A stretch of 64,000 nt of DNA from Dugong dugon (Eukaryota > Chordata > Mammalia > Sirenia > Dugongidae): assembly GCA_030035585.1 (NCBI GenBank), contig CM057465.1, positions 32,072,001 through 32,136,000 of the forward strand. Direction: 5' to 3'. Positions 47,024 to 58,833 of the stretch are shown one piece after another. Each line of letters begins with the position of its first letter. The first letter of the stretch is position 1. The translations under genes were made by a program, and so were the position numbers. The notes below the pieces were generated by a model. That model was not told where the DNA came from and ran no database searches. It worked only from the letters and a program-made list of their open reading frames with translations.

Positions 47024-47496
47024 GTGGGCCCTTTCAAACACATGAAGGACAAAGGGTTTATGTGTCCTTCAGTTCTGAGAAATTTTCTTGTATTATTTGA
47101 TAATTCCTCTGCTGTTCCATCCATTTCTTCTGTTTTCCTTTCCTATAACAGAATTACAAATCTAATCACATGTGGTACCTCCTGCATTTACCTTTAACTT
47201 TACTACCTTCTTTTCTTATATTCCTCTTTGACTTTGTGTTTTCTTATCTTCCAAAAGTTCTATTGAATTATTTTATTTACTCATATATTTTATGCTTCAT
47301 TAATATTTTATTAAGTTGTAATCTGTTACCACTTCAAAAAGATCCTCCTCAGAAAATCATCCTATTTGGATGATTGATCTGTAAAAAAAGGAAAACATCA
47401 AGGTGTAATTCATGATACAGAAACATATGATTTATGTCTACAATGACTAGACCATTACATAAATGAGGTTCAAATATCAATGCTCTAAATTAATCT
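47024..47496. other. Unassigned sequence
   Basis: AT-rich. No supported feature. The 67-codon hydrophobic plus ORF at 47170-47373 looks like chance. Confidence 0.35.
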
Positions 47497-47513
47497 TTAA
47501 GATTTGCATTTTT

Positions 47514-49349
47514 TTTTCTTTTATATTTTATTGTACTTCAGGTGAAGGCTTACAGAACAAATAGTTTCTCATGAAACAGTAGTACACACATTGTTTTATG
47601 ACATTGGTTAACAACCCCACAACATGTCAACCCTCTCCCTTCTCGACCTTTTATTTTTGGTGAAAATACACATAGCCAAAGATACACTATTTCAAAAATT
47701 TCTACATGCACAGTTCAGTGACATTGACTACGCTCTTCCAATTGTGCTGTTATTCTCACTTAAGATGAAGGCTTACAGAACAAAATAGTTTCTCATTTAA
47801 CAGTTACTACAAATGTTGCCCTATGACAATGGTTAACAATCTCACAACACATCAACAATATCCTTACTCAACCTTGGGTTCCCTATCACCAGCTTCCCTG
47901 TCCCCTTCTTCCTTCTGTCCCTCGTCACTGGACTACTGTACCTTGTTAGTCTCATTTGGTTTTACTTGGCTGTCCACTCCCAGGCTGAACGGTCAACCTC
48001 GGAGATAACTTCACCACTGAGCTAAAAGGGTGTCTGGGGGCCACACTCTTGGGGTTTCTCCAGTCTCCTTTAGGCCAGTAAATCTGGTCTTTTTATTGTG
48101 AGTTAGAATTATGTTCTCCATCCTTCTCCAGCTCTGTCCAGATGCCTCTGTTGTGATCCTGGTCAGAGCAGTCAGTGGTGGTAGCCGGGCACCATCTAGC
48201 TGTACTGGACTCAGTCCGGTGGAGGCCTTGGTAGCTGTGGAAAATTAGTCCTTCAGACTAATCTTTTCCTTGTATCCTGTTCTCTTCATGTTCCCTTGCT
48301 CCCGAAGGGATGAGACCAGTGGAGTATCTTAGATGGCCACTCACAGGCTTTTAAGACCCCAGACACTACTCACCAAGGTAGAATGTAGAGCATTGTCTTT
48401 ATAAGCTGTGTCATGCCAATTGAGCTAGATGTTCCCCGAGACCATGGTCCCCACAGCCCTCCGCCCAGCAACTCAGTCCCTGGGGGAGTTTGGATGTGTG
48501 TATGGGGCTTCCATGACCGTTCCTTGTACAGGTTGTGCTAGTTTCCCCTGTATTGTGTACTGTCTCACCCTTCATCCAAGATACCACTTATCTATTGCCT
48601 ATTTAGTATTTCCCTCCCATCCCTGGTAACCAACAAAGATTGTTACATTTTGTGTGTGAACTTTTTCATGGGTTTTTACAATAGAGGTCTCATACAATAT
48701 TTGTGCTTTTGTGATTGACTTATTTCACTCAGCATAATGTCCTCCAGTTTCCTCCATGTTATGAGATGGTTCACAGATTCATTGTTGTTCTTTCTCGTTG
48801 CATAGTACTCCATTGTGTGTATGTACCATAGTTTGTTTATCCATTCATCTGTTGATGGGCACCTACATTGTTTCCATCGTTTTGCTATTGTGAACAATGC
48901 TGCCATGAACATAGGTGTGCATATGTCTATTCAAGTGATGACTCTTATTTCTCTAGGATATATTTCTAGGAGTGGGATTGCTGGATCGAATGGTATATCT
49001 ATTTCTAGCTTTCTGAGGAAGAGCCATATCATTTTCCAAAATGGTTGTATCATTTTGCATTCCCACCAGCAGTGCATAAGAGTTCCGATCTCCCCACAGC
49101 CCCTCCAACATTTGTTATTTCCAGTGTTTTTGATTCGTGCCAGTAATGCCGGGGTGAGGTGGTATCTCATTGTAGTTTTAATTTGCATTTCTCTAATGGC
49201 TAGTGAACGTGAGCATTTCCTCATGTGTCTGTTGGCCATTTGAATGTCTTCTTTGGTGAAGTGTCTGTTCATTTCCTTTGCCCATTTTTTGATAGGATTA
49301 TTTGCCTTTTTGTTGTAGAGGTGTTGGATTTTCTTGCAGATTATGGAGA
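47514..49349 (-). mobile_element. L1-e: 5'-truncated minus-strand L1, 17-bp TSD
   Basis: Minus L1 with its T-rich end at the left, a doubled 3' tail, the 3' UTR, and the ORF2 C-terminus at the right. A perfect 17-bp TSD ttaagatttgcattttt lies at 47497-47513 and 49350-49366. It is the inverted partner of L1-d. Confidence 0.95.
48676..49349 (-). pseudogene. L1 ORF2 C-terminal fragment (L1-e)
   Basis: Minus frames give [20 protein letters not shown], then [18 protein letters not shown]-like sequence and [16 protein letters not shown], and end KYCMRPLL-stop at 48676-48678. One frameshift lies near 48930. Slightly better kept than L1-d in the Cys-rich segment. Confidence 0.9.
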
Positions 49350-49366
49350 TTAAGATTTGCATTTTT

Positions 49367-49847
49367 ATATACATTTTATAAATAAAAAAAATTTCTCTAC
49401 ATAAAACCTTTTGTGTACAGAGTTAATATATCACCATTCATATAACTGTACCACCATATTTAAGAAAAATGCTTAAAGCTAAAATACGACACTTTTTTTA
49501 AAATTAAATCCCACCACCCATATATTAATATAATTATTTTTGGAATATTAATTCCAAAGCAAAGAAAATGCAATCATGCAGACATTATTTTCATGTAAGA
49601 AAATTTGATAAAATGAGCTACTTGAACAATATTTGTCAATTACATAGTGATCTAGTTCTGTTCAACTTCTTACACAGTTTTATATATGTGAATGCAAAGC
49701 TAGCCCATTGCTAAGCAATAAGTTATTAGTTGGGAATTCAACTAACAGTGTTAGCCTGTTATTTAATTATACCCTAGCTGGAAGCTCCATCAAGATATTA
49801 CATAATAAAACAGATATGTCAATATTATAACTTCTAAGTTTGTAGAG
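49367..49847. other. Unassigned AT-rich sequence
   Basis: No supported feature. Confidence 0.4.
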
Positions 49848-50052
49848 GCTCTTTGGGTGGCACAAACGGTTAAGCACTGGACTACTACTCTAAAGGCTGG
49901 TGGTTCTAACCCACACAGAGGCACCTCAGAAGACAGGCCTGGTGATCTGCTTCCAAAAGGTCACAGCCTTGAAAATCCTATGGAGCAATTCTACTCTGCA
50001 CATGTGGGGTCACCATGAGTCAGAATCCGTCAACAGCAACTAACAACAACTT
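49848..50052 (+). mobile_element. SINE, second subfamily, plus
   Basis: 'aggctctttgggtggcacaa' to 'cagcaactaacaacaactt', the RTE-like tail again. Possible short TSD gtttgtag / cttcgtag. Confidence 0.87.
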
Positions 50053-52235
50053 CGTAGGGTCTGCACCAGATAGAACATCGCATTTTAAATAAAAGGATGG
50101 TGTATTCTTGACATTTAATAATATACTCTCTCTTTTGAGAAATGGTGAAGATGGAGGGTGCAGTTGAGGGGGTCTAAATTAAACCATTAAAAAGATCATC
50201 CACTATCTCTGCTAAAGAAGTATTTGCACACTCCAAATCTGTTTAAATAAATGCCTAGAGGCTTTTTAAAAAGTTTAAGATAAGCTACATCTTAAAAATC
50301 CTCTCGACAAGTAATAAATTGAAGGCATCAGCCCCTTCTCTTCTCCCCCAAATAGCTAAAGACCATTTTAATTCAAACAGGAAAACAAAATTCTAATATG
50401 TGAAGTATTTTCAATTGTTTGAGAGACACCCTAACCCATCTGATGGCTTATGATTGAATATGAAACAAAACCAGATCTGATCTGAATAATAAATAGAAGG
50501 CAAGTTTTCTGGTCTATACTATTCTTGGCTAGATGGGGAGTGGACAAGAAAATTACCTACTCTCCCATTTATTGCTTAGAAACTATATACACACTTTAAA
50601 TTCTGACACAATACAATTTGATTTCAAAGATGGAAAGCACACATTGTGCCAATTTCAAGTTGAAATAGAAAGTACATCTCTTGATCTTTGGGGTGGAGAG
50701 TTGCTGAGACTTTATTCTCCACAACTCATATCTTCAGAGTCCTCACTTTGACTTTCATCAGGACAACTACCCTCTGGTATTGTTGGCAACTCAAGAACAC
50801 TATAGTAGCTGTCTTGGAGGCTCTGGGCTCCACAACTTGAAACAATCCAGATCAACTTCTTGTGATATGGTTTTGCAACATTCAAGAGAAAATATTCAGC
50901 GAGGTATGTAAAAACTACCTCTGTCCAGTAAAAGAAATCAGTGTCATTAATCTTTGAATGGTTTATAACAAGCAGGAGAATTTTTAATAATTCAATAAAT
51001 TACTAAGTTTCTTCTTCCAGATTGAGAAAGCATAATGCTAATATAGATGGTTTTGCTTTTGAAAAAACTAGTCAAAAATTGCAAGCTTTCAGCTGAACTT
51101 CCTGTTTATCAAAGATCAATATTTCTTTCCTTTTTGAAATACGAAGTATAATAGTCTTATAAAAGCAAAAAAAAAAAAAAAAGTTTAAAGCTGTAGTAGC
51201 TTCCAACTTATAGTTATGAATTTTTCTGATATTATTTTTTCTAATTTTTTTTTTCTGTCAGAAGCAGTGCATTTACATTGACTAATCTGGATTACTTCAG
51301 AATGAATAGAACATTGCATTCTTCTTCAACTATTTTGGCAGCCAACAAAAACAGCAGGCTCCAATAAAAGATAAATTTTAGGTTTCATCCTCATAAAAGC
51401 CAAGAATCTGTCTAAAATATTGGCAACCAGGATAAAAGTTTCAGTGCAAAAACAAAAAAAAAAGTTGGTTAAACTCTTTAGATCTTCTACTGTATCATTT
51501 CTCTATTTTCAACACAGTGTTGGCATTTTCACGAGTAGCTCCATCAAGCCCAGTTCTTTTTCTTGTGGTTAGAATCTGTGTTCCTGTTCCAGGTAGAATT
51601 TCTGCAGCTTGAAATAGCTGGATCCATTTAAGGCCTGCCAAGACCTATTCCCCCAATTCCTTCACCATGAGGGAAATGGGATGCCACAGTCCAGATAAAG
51701 CTGGGCACAGAGAGGACATCACAGATTTTTTTCCTGGGCTGTGGATCTTCCAACTCAATGGTGCCCCCTAACTGGCATCCAGCCCTCCACCATCTCTTCT
51801 GCCTCTTTCTAGACCTTGCTGCCTCATGCTACTGACTGTGCCCACCTTTCTGCTGGCAGCACCTGCCCCTCCAGACCACTGGTCTCCCTACAACTTTGAG
51901 ACCATGCCACACCACAAGCAGAGGCTGAAGCAAATCTCCTTCTTGATCATATTTTTTAATGTCTAAAGCTTGCTCTTGAACTCTGATCTTTTTTCAGAGG
52001 ACGCTGTTTTTGTTTCATAGGCAGAATACCTTTTATCCTTATGATACTAAATATATCTTTTGTTTGTTTGTTTCTTCTGATCCATGATTGTCTTTGTTTT
52101 ATCCAGGTTATTTTTATTTTCATCTCAGTCTCCTAAGTTGTCTTTTCTGAAACATCTAGTGAGTGCCAGCTGTCCATTCATATGTAAGGCTGAGAAGCTG
52201 CTTAAAAAATGTACATCTGTGTATATGGGGGGGGG
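50053..52235. other. Unassigned sequence, 2.2 kb
   Basis: The longest stretch with no recognised element. 51590-51950 is locally richer in G+C than its surroundings. The 72-codon ORF at 50533-50751 has no recognisable domain. Ends in a G9 run just before RTE I. Confidence 0.4.
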
Positions 52236-53573
52236 TTGTTGTTGTTAAGTGCTGTTGAGTTGGTTCCAAATCATAGTGACTGTATGCACTACAGAACAAA
52301 ACACTACCCAGTCCTGCACCATCCTCACAAACATTGTATGCTTGAGCCCATTGTGCAGCCACTGTGTCAATTCAACTAATAGAAGGTCTTCCTCTTTTTC
52401 GCTGAACTCTGTACTGTACCAAGTATGATGATATCCTTCTTCAGGGACTGGTTCCTCCTAATGTCCAAAGTATATGAGACTAAGTCTCACCATCCATGCT
52501 TCTAAGGAGCATTCTGGCTGTGCTTCTTCTAAGACAGATTTGTTTGTTCTTTTGGCAGTCTGTGATATATTCAATATTCTTTGCCAACACCATAATTCAA
52601 AGGCATCAATTCTTCTTTGGTCTTCCTTATTCATTGTCCAGCTTTAGCATGCATATGAGATGACTGAAAACACCTTGGCTTGGGTCAGGCACTACTTAGT
52701 CCTCAGAGTGACATCTTTGCTTTTTGACACTTTAAAGAGAACTTTTGCAGCAGATTTGCTCAGTGCAGCACCTCATTTGATTTCTTGAGTGCTGCTTACA
52801 TGGGCGTTGATTATGGATCCAAGTAAAATGAAATCCTTGACAATCAATCTTTTCTCCATTTATCATGATGTTGTTCAGTGGTGCTTTTGTAAGGATTTTT
52901 GTTTTCTTTATGTTGAGGTGCAATCCATACTGAAGGCTGTGGTCTTTGATCTTCTTCAGTAAGTGCTTCAAGTCTTCTTCACTTTCAGCAAGCGAGGTTG
53001 TGTCATATGCGTATCGAAGGTTGTTAACGAGTCTTCCTCTAATCCTGATGCCACGTTCTTCTTCATATAGTCCCACTTCTCAGATTATTCGCTCAGGATA
53101 CAGGTTGAATAAGTTTGGTGAAAGGATACAACCCTGACGCAAACTTTTCCTGACTTTAAACCACTCAGTATCCCTTTGTTCTTTTGAATGACCACCTGTT
53201 TCTTGGTCTATGTGTAGGTTCTTCATGAACATAATTAAGTGTTCTGGAATTCCCATTCTTTGTAATGTTATCCACAATTTGTTGTGATCCAAACAGTCAA
53301 ATGCCTTTGCATAGTCAATAAGATACAAGTAAATATCTTTCTGGTATTCTCTGCTTTCAACCAGGAGCTGTCTGACATCAGCAATGGTATCCCTCATTCT
53401 GCAGCCTTTTCGGAATCCAGCTTGAATTTCTGGCAATTCCCTGTCGATGAACTGTTGCAACTGCTTTTGGATGATCTTCAGCAAAATTTCACTTGTGTGT
53501 GATATTAATGATGTTGTTTGATAATTTCCACATTCAGTTGGATCACCTTTCTTTGGAATGGGCACAAATATGG
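52236..53573 (-). mobile_element. RTE-clade LINE copy I
   Basis: Minus RTE, tail at 52236. The minus strand gives LRYAYDTTSLAESEEDLKHL (active site YAYD instead of YADD), FNLYPERII, AGFRKGCRMRDTIADV, YLIDYAKAFDCLDHNKLW and PIPKKGDPTECGNYQTTS. The 161-codon frame 53080-53565 is its longest open piece. The 5' end at 53573 is fused to foreign sequence at the same base as in RTE C. Confidence 0.93.
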
Positions 53574-53724
53574 TTTCTGTTTATGGTGATGGAAAATTTG
53601 ACATTGCATATTGGTGATGGTTACACAGTACGATTCATGTAATTGGTCTCACTGAATTGTACATGTGAAAAATGTTCAATTGGCAAATGTCCTGTTATCT
53701 ATTTATAACAATTAAAAAAAAGAG
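53574..53724 (+). mobile_element. L1-like 3' tail fused to RTE I
   Basis: 'tttctgtttatggtgatgga', then 'ggtgatggttacacagtacg', 'ctcactgaattgtacatgtg' and a final aacaattaaaaaaaag. The order (gatggttacacag, cactgaattgtac, A-run) is that of old mammalian L1 3' ends read on the plus strand, opposite to the RTE. Confidence 0.65.
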
Positions 53725-54532
53725 CTATTGGAGTAACCCAGATAATTGATGGCAGTAGCCTGGTCTAAAATGGTGTCACTAGGCTAGAATATAGCTGTGA
53801 GTGTGGTCAAATTCTGATTATTCTTTTAAGGTAGAGCCACAAGGATATTTAAATGCTACATTTGATATATGGCATTACAAGTTGCCCCATGACCGTATGT
53901 AAACCTATAATGCTGTTCAGTGTTTTAGAAATATCAAGAGTTAACTATTGAGCTTTTTTAGTTAAGCTGCAGATTGACCATCTTTGTTCATCAGCTCTCC
54001 CTCCAAAAATTCCATTAGAATACCAATGGGGGTGGGGAGTATAAACCCACAGATATAAAGATAACATAAGACATAACCGTAGATGAGAAATTTCAATTTT
54101 TGGAAGGGAGGAAACGGATGGAAGAGATATAATTGACTTTGCTGACTGGAAGAAATTACAATCCAAATGCCTACAGGGGTTTAGAAATCTATAAGACTTG
54201 ACCTACTTTTCCTTGCAGAATTATTGGAACATGAGGTGAAGTATATGACTGGCAACAGGATTAGCTGAACATCTATATGCAGAGTGGCTGAACTTCCCTG
54301 GTACCGTCCATATCTCTGGGCAATCAGGAAACTACCTCACCCACAGTAGGTTTAATTTTTGGAGGAATTGAAAAAATGAGCCTCTAGATTCAGAGACAAC
54401 AAACATAGTATGAGGTAGGTGTGTCCTCAGGAGCTAAAAATAGGAAAATAATGCAAAAATATATGTATATATTGAAATGCAGGACTATCAGGCTGCTTCC
54501 CAAAGTCTCAGACAGCTGGGTTTACACCCACC
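53725..54532. other. Unassigned sequence
   Basis: About 800 bp with no supported feature. Confidence 0.4.
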
Positions 54533-54735
54533 CCATGATCAAGAACTGATGGTACTGAAGGAAGAAATCCAAGCTGCACTGAAGACATTGGTGAAAAACA
54601 AAGTTCCAGGAGTTGATGGAACACCAGTTGAGATGTTTCAACAAATGGATGCAGGGCTGAAGATGCTCACATGTCTATGCCAAGCAATTTAGAAGACAGC
54701 TACCTGGCCAACCAACTGGAAGAGATCCATATGTG
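54533..54735 (+). mobile_element. RTE-clade LINE fragment J
   Basis: 200-bp piece of the RTE between linker and RT: TALKTLVKNKVPGVDGTPVEMFQ-type sequence in pieces, ending 'aactggaagagatccatat'. It stops at the base where RTE C and I begin. Confidence 0.88.
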
Positions 54736-54744
54736 CAATAACTT

Positions 54745-55480
54745 TTTAATCTCTCCTTGACTACCCTTCCCCCACAATCTCTTCAAAATGACAGGCAGAG
54801 TGATGCTGTAAAATCATAAATTAGATCATACCGCTTCTCTGCACAGAATGCCCAGTGACTCCCCATCTCCTTAGAGTAAAATCCAAATTCCTCACTATGA
54901 TTTACAAGGCTCCGCTTAATCTGACACTTTTGTTACCTTTCAGGCCTCTTTTCTCTCCAGAGTAGCCACACTGTTAATTGTTCCTGTTACATTCCAGGCT
55001 GCCACCTCAGGTGCTTTCCATTTGTTTTTCCTTCTGCTTAAAATGCTTGACCACTAGCTAGCCACATAACTAGCTCTCCCACTTCTAAGAAGTCACCTTT
55101 CTAAGGAGGCCCTAACCTCCCTATTTAAAATTTAAAAGTTCCCCAAAGCATTTCATATTCTTATTCCTACCTTGCAGCTCTAGTAGCACAGTGGTTAAGA
55201 GCTCAGCTGTTAACCAAAAGGTCGGCAGATCAAAACCACTAGCCACTCTTGGGAACCCTATGGGGCAGTTCTGCTCTGTCCTGTAGGGTCACTATGTGTT
55301 GTAATCAGCTCCACGACAGTGGATTTGGTTTGGGTTATTCCTGCTTTATTTTTCTCCTTAGCAGTTATCACTATTTAATCTACTATTTATTTTACTTATT
55401 TATCTTATCATCTGTCTCTCCATAAAAATGTAAGTTTTATGACAGCAGGGATATTGTGTTTTCTTCACTGCTGTTCTAAT
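54745..55480 (+). mobile_element. L2 LINE 3' end, split by a SINE
   Basis: Clear L2 order: 'cagagtgatgctgtaaaatc', 'ctccccatctccttagagta', 'aaaatccaaattcctcacta', 'tttacaaggctccgcttaat', then after the SINE 'ttatcatctgtctctccata' and a gacagcaggg segment. Ancient, non-coding now. Confidence 0.8.
55171..55334 (+). mobile_element. AfroSINE inside the L2
   Basis: 'agctctagtagcacagtggt' to 'gacagtggatttggtttggg'. TSD ttattcctac / ttattcctgc at 55161-55170 and 55335-55344. Confidence 0.9.
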
Positions 55481-55484
55481 TATC

Positions 55485-55900
55485 AAATGCTGCATAATAA
55501 ACTATCCCAAATTATACTGTCTTAAAACAAGATTTATGTATTACTTACTGTCTCAGCTTCTTCCAATTGGCAGTATTATTTCTTTTAAAAAGACCATTAT
55601 TTTGTTCTCGAATTTGGCATTATGACTTGAGGAAGGCTTGGATGGGCAGTTGTCTCTACTCCAAATGGGGTAGCTAGAGGTGGGGAACTACTTCCAAAAT
55701 GGCTTCTTCACTTATATGTCTGGCACCTCGGTGCTCATTGGCCTCTCTTTCCCCATGATATCTCATCATCAAGGACCATACCATGAGAATTTTCCTCTCA
55801 TAGTCTGGTGGTCTCAGGGTAGGTATACTTCTTACAGGATAGCTGACTTCCAGAAGGCAGGAAGTGAAAGCTGCCAGATAGTTTAAGGCATTCCCCTGCA
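55485..55900 (-). mobile_element. MLT1-type LTR, minus
   Basis: 'aatgctgcataataaactat' with 'ccc..att..actg..cttaaaaca' is the reversed 3' end of an MLT1-type LTR, followed by the LTR body ('ggttgtctctactcca'-like). Diverged. The 75-codon ORFs in it are not genes. Confidence 0.6.
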
Positions 55901-56245
55901 ACTACTATGGTGTCACTACTGCCATATGCTATTGGATAAAAAAGTCCAGAGTCTGCCCAGATTCAAGAAGGGTAAAAATGTACACTCTACCTCTTAATCG
56001 GGGAGTGGCAAGATCACATTAAAGAAGAGCATTTGGATGGGTAATATTATCGTGGCCATCTCTGGAAAATACAATCTGATATAAGTACTGTAACTCTTGC
56101 CCCAAGAAGAGTACCTGACACATAGTAAGTGATCCATAAATATTTGTTAAATGATTGACTGGATATATAGAAGATAGGAGAGGAAAGCTAATAATTAAAA
56201 ATAAAAGCAAAAATTGAGAAGCTCTTTTATTTGATCTAGATAAAA
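55901..56245 (+). other. Mostly unassigned; L2-like 3' end
   Basis: 56108-56160 reads 'gacacatagtaagtgatc' then 'aaatatttgttaaatgattg', the usual end of L2 (cacatagtaggtgctcaataaatg...). The rest is unassigned. Confidence 0.5.
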
Positions 56246-56790
56246 ATTGATCAAACATGCAACCAGGATGCATTGATAATTACTGATGATTGGAATGCAA
56301 AAGTTGGAAACAAAAAAGAAGGATTGTTAGTTGGAAAATATGGCCTTGGTGATAGAAATGATGCCGGCGATCTCATGATAGAATTTTGCAAGATCAACGA
56401 TTGCTTCATCGTAAATACCTTTTCTCAACAACATAAATGGCAACTACACACATGGACCTTACCAGATGGAATACACAGATGGAATACACTACGTCTGTGG
56501 AAAGAGACGATGGAAAAGCTCAATATCATCAGTCACAACAAGGCCAGGGGTCAACTGCAGAACAGACCATCAACTGCTCATGTACAAGTTCAAGTTGAAA
56601 CTGAAGAAAACTGGAACAAGTCCAAGAGAGCCAAAGTACGACCTTGAGTATATCCCACCTGAATTTAGAGACCCTCTCAAGAACAGATTTAATGCGTTGA
56701 ACACTAATGACCGAAGACCAGATGAGTTGTAGAATGACATCAAGAGCATCATATATGAAGCAAGTGGTCATTAAAAAGAGAAGAAAGAGA
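56246..56790 (+). mobile_element. RTE-clade LINE copy K, cut by L1-f
   Basis: Endonuclease C-terminal half and linker: DWNAKVGNKKEGLLVGKYG near 56288-56345, HYVCGKRRWKSS near 56485-56520, and PPEFRDPLKNRFNALNTNDR near 56658-56717. It stops at 56790 where L1-f starts. Its continuation must lie beyond the window if L1-f is an insertion into it. Confidence 0.9.
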
Positions 56791-56791
56791 C

Positions 56792-58833
56792 AGGGCGGAG
56801 CCAACATGGCACTATAGACAGAAGCACCACACCGTCCCTCCACAGCAAAGACCCAAAAAACTAGTAAAACAGATACAGTATCAATCCTGGAACCCTAAGT
56901 GTCAAACGAAAGGATAAAGAATTAATCCAAGCATGGAATGGAATGAGAAACTGACAGAGAACAGAGAATGAGGCGAGCTACAGAGTGGAGGTTCCTTATC
57001 AGATAACGTGGAATAGATTTGTCATCTTGGACCCTTTAGCCATCAAGAACAGTGGACAGGGAGTATGCAAAGATAGCTTCACGGAGCTCTCAGCAGGAGA
57101 CAGAACAGCCGGTAACCAGGGATACATGCTATCCCACCCTCTACCCTTCTTCCCCCTTAGCAGCCTGTGTCACTTGCCAGCAGGTTGAGGCCCCTTGGCA
57201 GGGGATATGGCGGGTCCTTGCCACTTGGACTCACCAGCCCCTACTGGCTGGCTCCTTCAGTGCCATTTTTTTGCTGCTGTTGTTGCTTTTTTGGCTTCTT
57301 TTGGTTTCTTCCCTCTCTCTTCTCCTTCCTTTCCTTTCTCATGAACACCTGGCACCTTCTTCCATCTCTGCTCCTTCTTGACAGGCTGAGCAGTGCCTCT
57401 CGAATGGGTAACCACTTCCCCGGTCCATGACGCCAAGTTGGTGTGCTCCCTCGGGGCTTTTTTTTTTTTTTTTCCTCTTTTCTCAGTTTCTTGTCTCTCT
57501 CTAACTTCCTTCCTTTCCATTCTCCTGAACACCTGGTGCCATGTGCCATCTCTACTCCTTCTTGATGGGCTGTGCTGTGCCGCTGGGCTGGGAATCCCCT
57601 TCCCGCGTCTTTGCCACCATTCCAGTGGGCTCCCTGGGGACATTTTTTTGCTTTTCTTGTTTTCTTGTCTCTATCTTCCTTCCTTTCCTTTCTCCAGAAC
57701 ATCTGGTGCCATGTGCAACCTCCCTTCCTTCTTGATGGGCTGTGCAGTGCCACTCACTTGGAGGACTGCTACCTTGGTCCATGCCACCATGCAAGCGGAC
57801 TCCCTTGGGGCATATTTTTTCTCTTTTCTCAGTGTCTTTTCTCTCTCTACCTTCCTTCCTTATCCTTCTCCCAAACACCTAGCAGCATGTGCCATCTTTG
57901 CTCCTTCTTGACAGGCAGTGCAGCACCACTCAGCTGGGGAGCCACTTCTGGTGGGCTCCCTCAGGACATTTGTTTTTTCTTTTTTTATTCTTTCTTTTTC
58001 CCCTCAGTTTCGTGTCTCTTGCTATCTTCTTTCTTTTCCTTCCTCCTGACTACCTGGCTTTTTTTTTTTTTTTTTTCCTTTCTCAGTTTCTTGTCTCTTG
58101 CTAACTTCCTTCCTTTCCTTTCTCTCAATCACCTGGCCAGGTATGCCTTTCTCTCTCTTTTTCCAGTTTCTTATCTCTCTCTCCCTTTCTTCCTTTCCTT
58201 TTTCCTGCCCACATGGCTATGTGTGCCAACTCTGACCCTTCTTCCCAGGCCATGCCACACCACCTTGTTAGAAAGCCACTGCCACCAGCACACGGAATCC
58301 CCGGGTCTGCACCACTCCAATGCACAGCTCTTTTGTTTTGTTTTGTATTTGGGGTTTTTTTCTCACTTCTGTTTCTCTCTCTACTTTCTCTTCTTCCCCA
58401 CACCCACTTAGCTCCACAAATCACATCATCCCATTCCCTCTTGCCTATCTGCACTGTGAGCTGAGCATTGCACCCCCGAGGAGCACAGGTGCAGTTCAGT
58501 GGACCCTGCCCTACACTGTCCCCTAGCCCCACCCCGTTGGCCCCAGCATGTGCAGCAAACAACCTATCCATGCCCCTCCCACTCCACTGGACCTGCCCTG
58601 CTGCACCATAGCTGAGTGACTGGCCCTGCCCATTGAACAAGGTGGTGAGAAATATCCTGCCCACAGATGAGCAAACAACAAAGAATGCCCAGACCACCTG
58701 CCCAGATATAACCAAATAAAACAAAAAAGCAGTATGAAAGAAACAAATTTACAACCAATAAACTAAGAAAATAATTGCTGACTGTCCTGAAGGCAGCAGT
58801 CAATATCAAAACATATATAAAAAACAGGACAAG
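56792..58833 (+). promoter_or_regulatory. L1-f 5' UTR with tandem monomers
   Basis: The 5' UTR carries the internal promoter of an L1. Here 57290-58250 is a pyrimidine-rich tandem array. The phrase 'cttccttcctttcctttct' recurs about every 80-180 bp (near 57325, 57505, 57680, 57855, 58030, 58105, 58185), each followed in the longer units by 'cacctgg', 'catgtgccatct' and 'ctccttcttgac.gg'. The strand asymmetry creates long spurious ORFs on both strands. Confidence 0.8.

Noticed and set aside
50533-50751. 72-codon ORF as a small gene or exon
   Set aside because: No domain, no splice or promoter context visible, and its length is within chance expectation in 64 kb.
52229-52236. G-run next to RTE I as a G-quadruplex or telomere-like signal
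   Set aside because: It is a single homopolymer run with no further G-tracts nearby to form the usual four-tract pattern.
53080-53565. 161-codon reverse transcriptase ORF as a possible domesticated host gene
   Set aside because: It is a fragment of RTE I with a changed active-site region (YAYD) and a broken frame on both sides. Nothing suggests selection.
57572-58411. 279-codon plus-strand ORF, rich in Phe, Leu, Ser and Cys
   Set aside because: It lies wholly in the pyrimidine-rich tandem monomers of the L1 5' UTR. Similar open frames exist on the opposite strand (Lys/Glu/Arg-rich, 57241-57753). It reflects base bias, not a gene.
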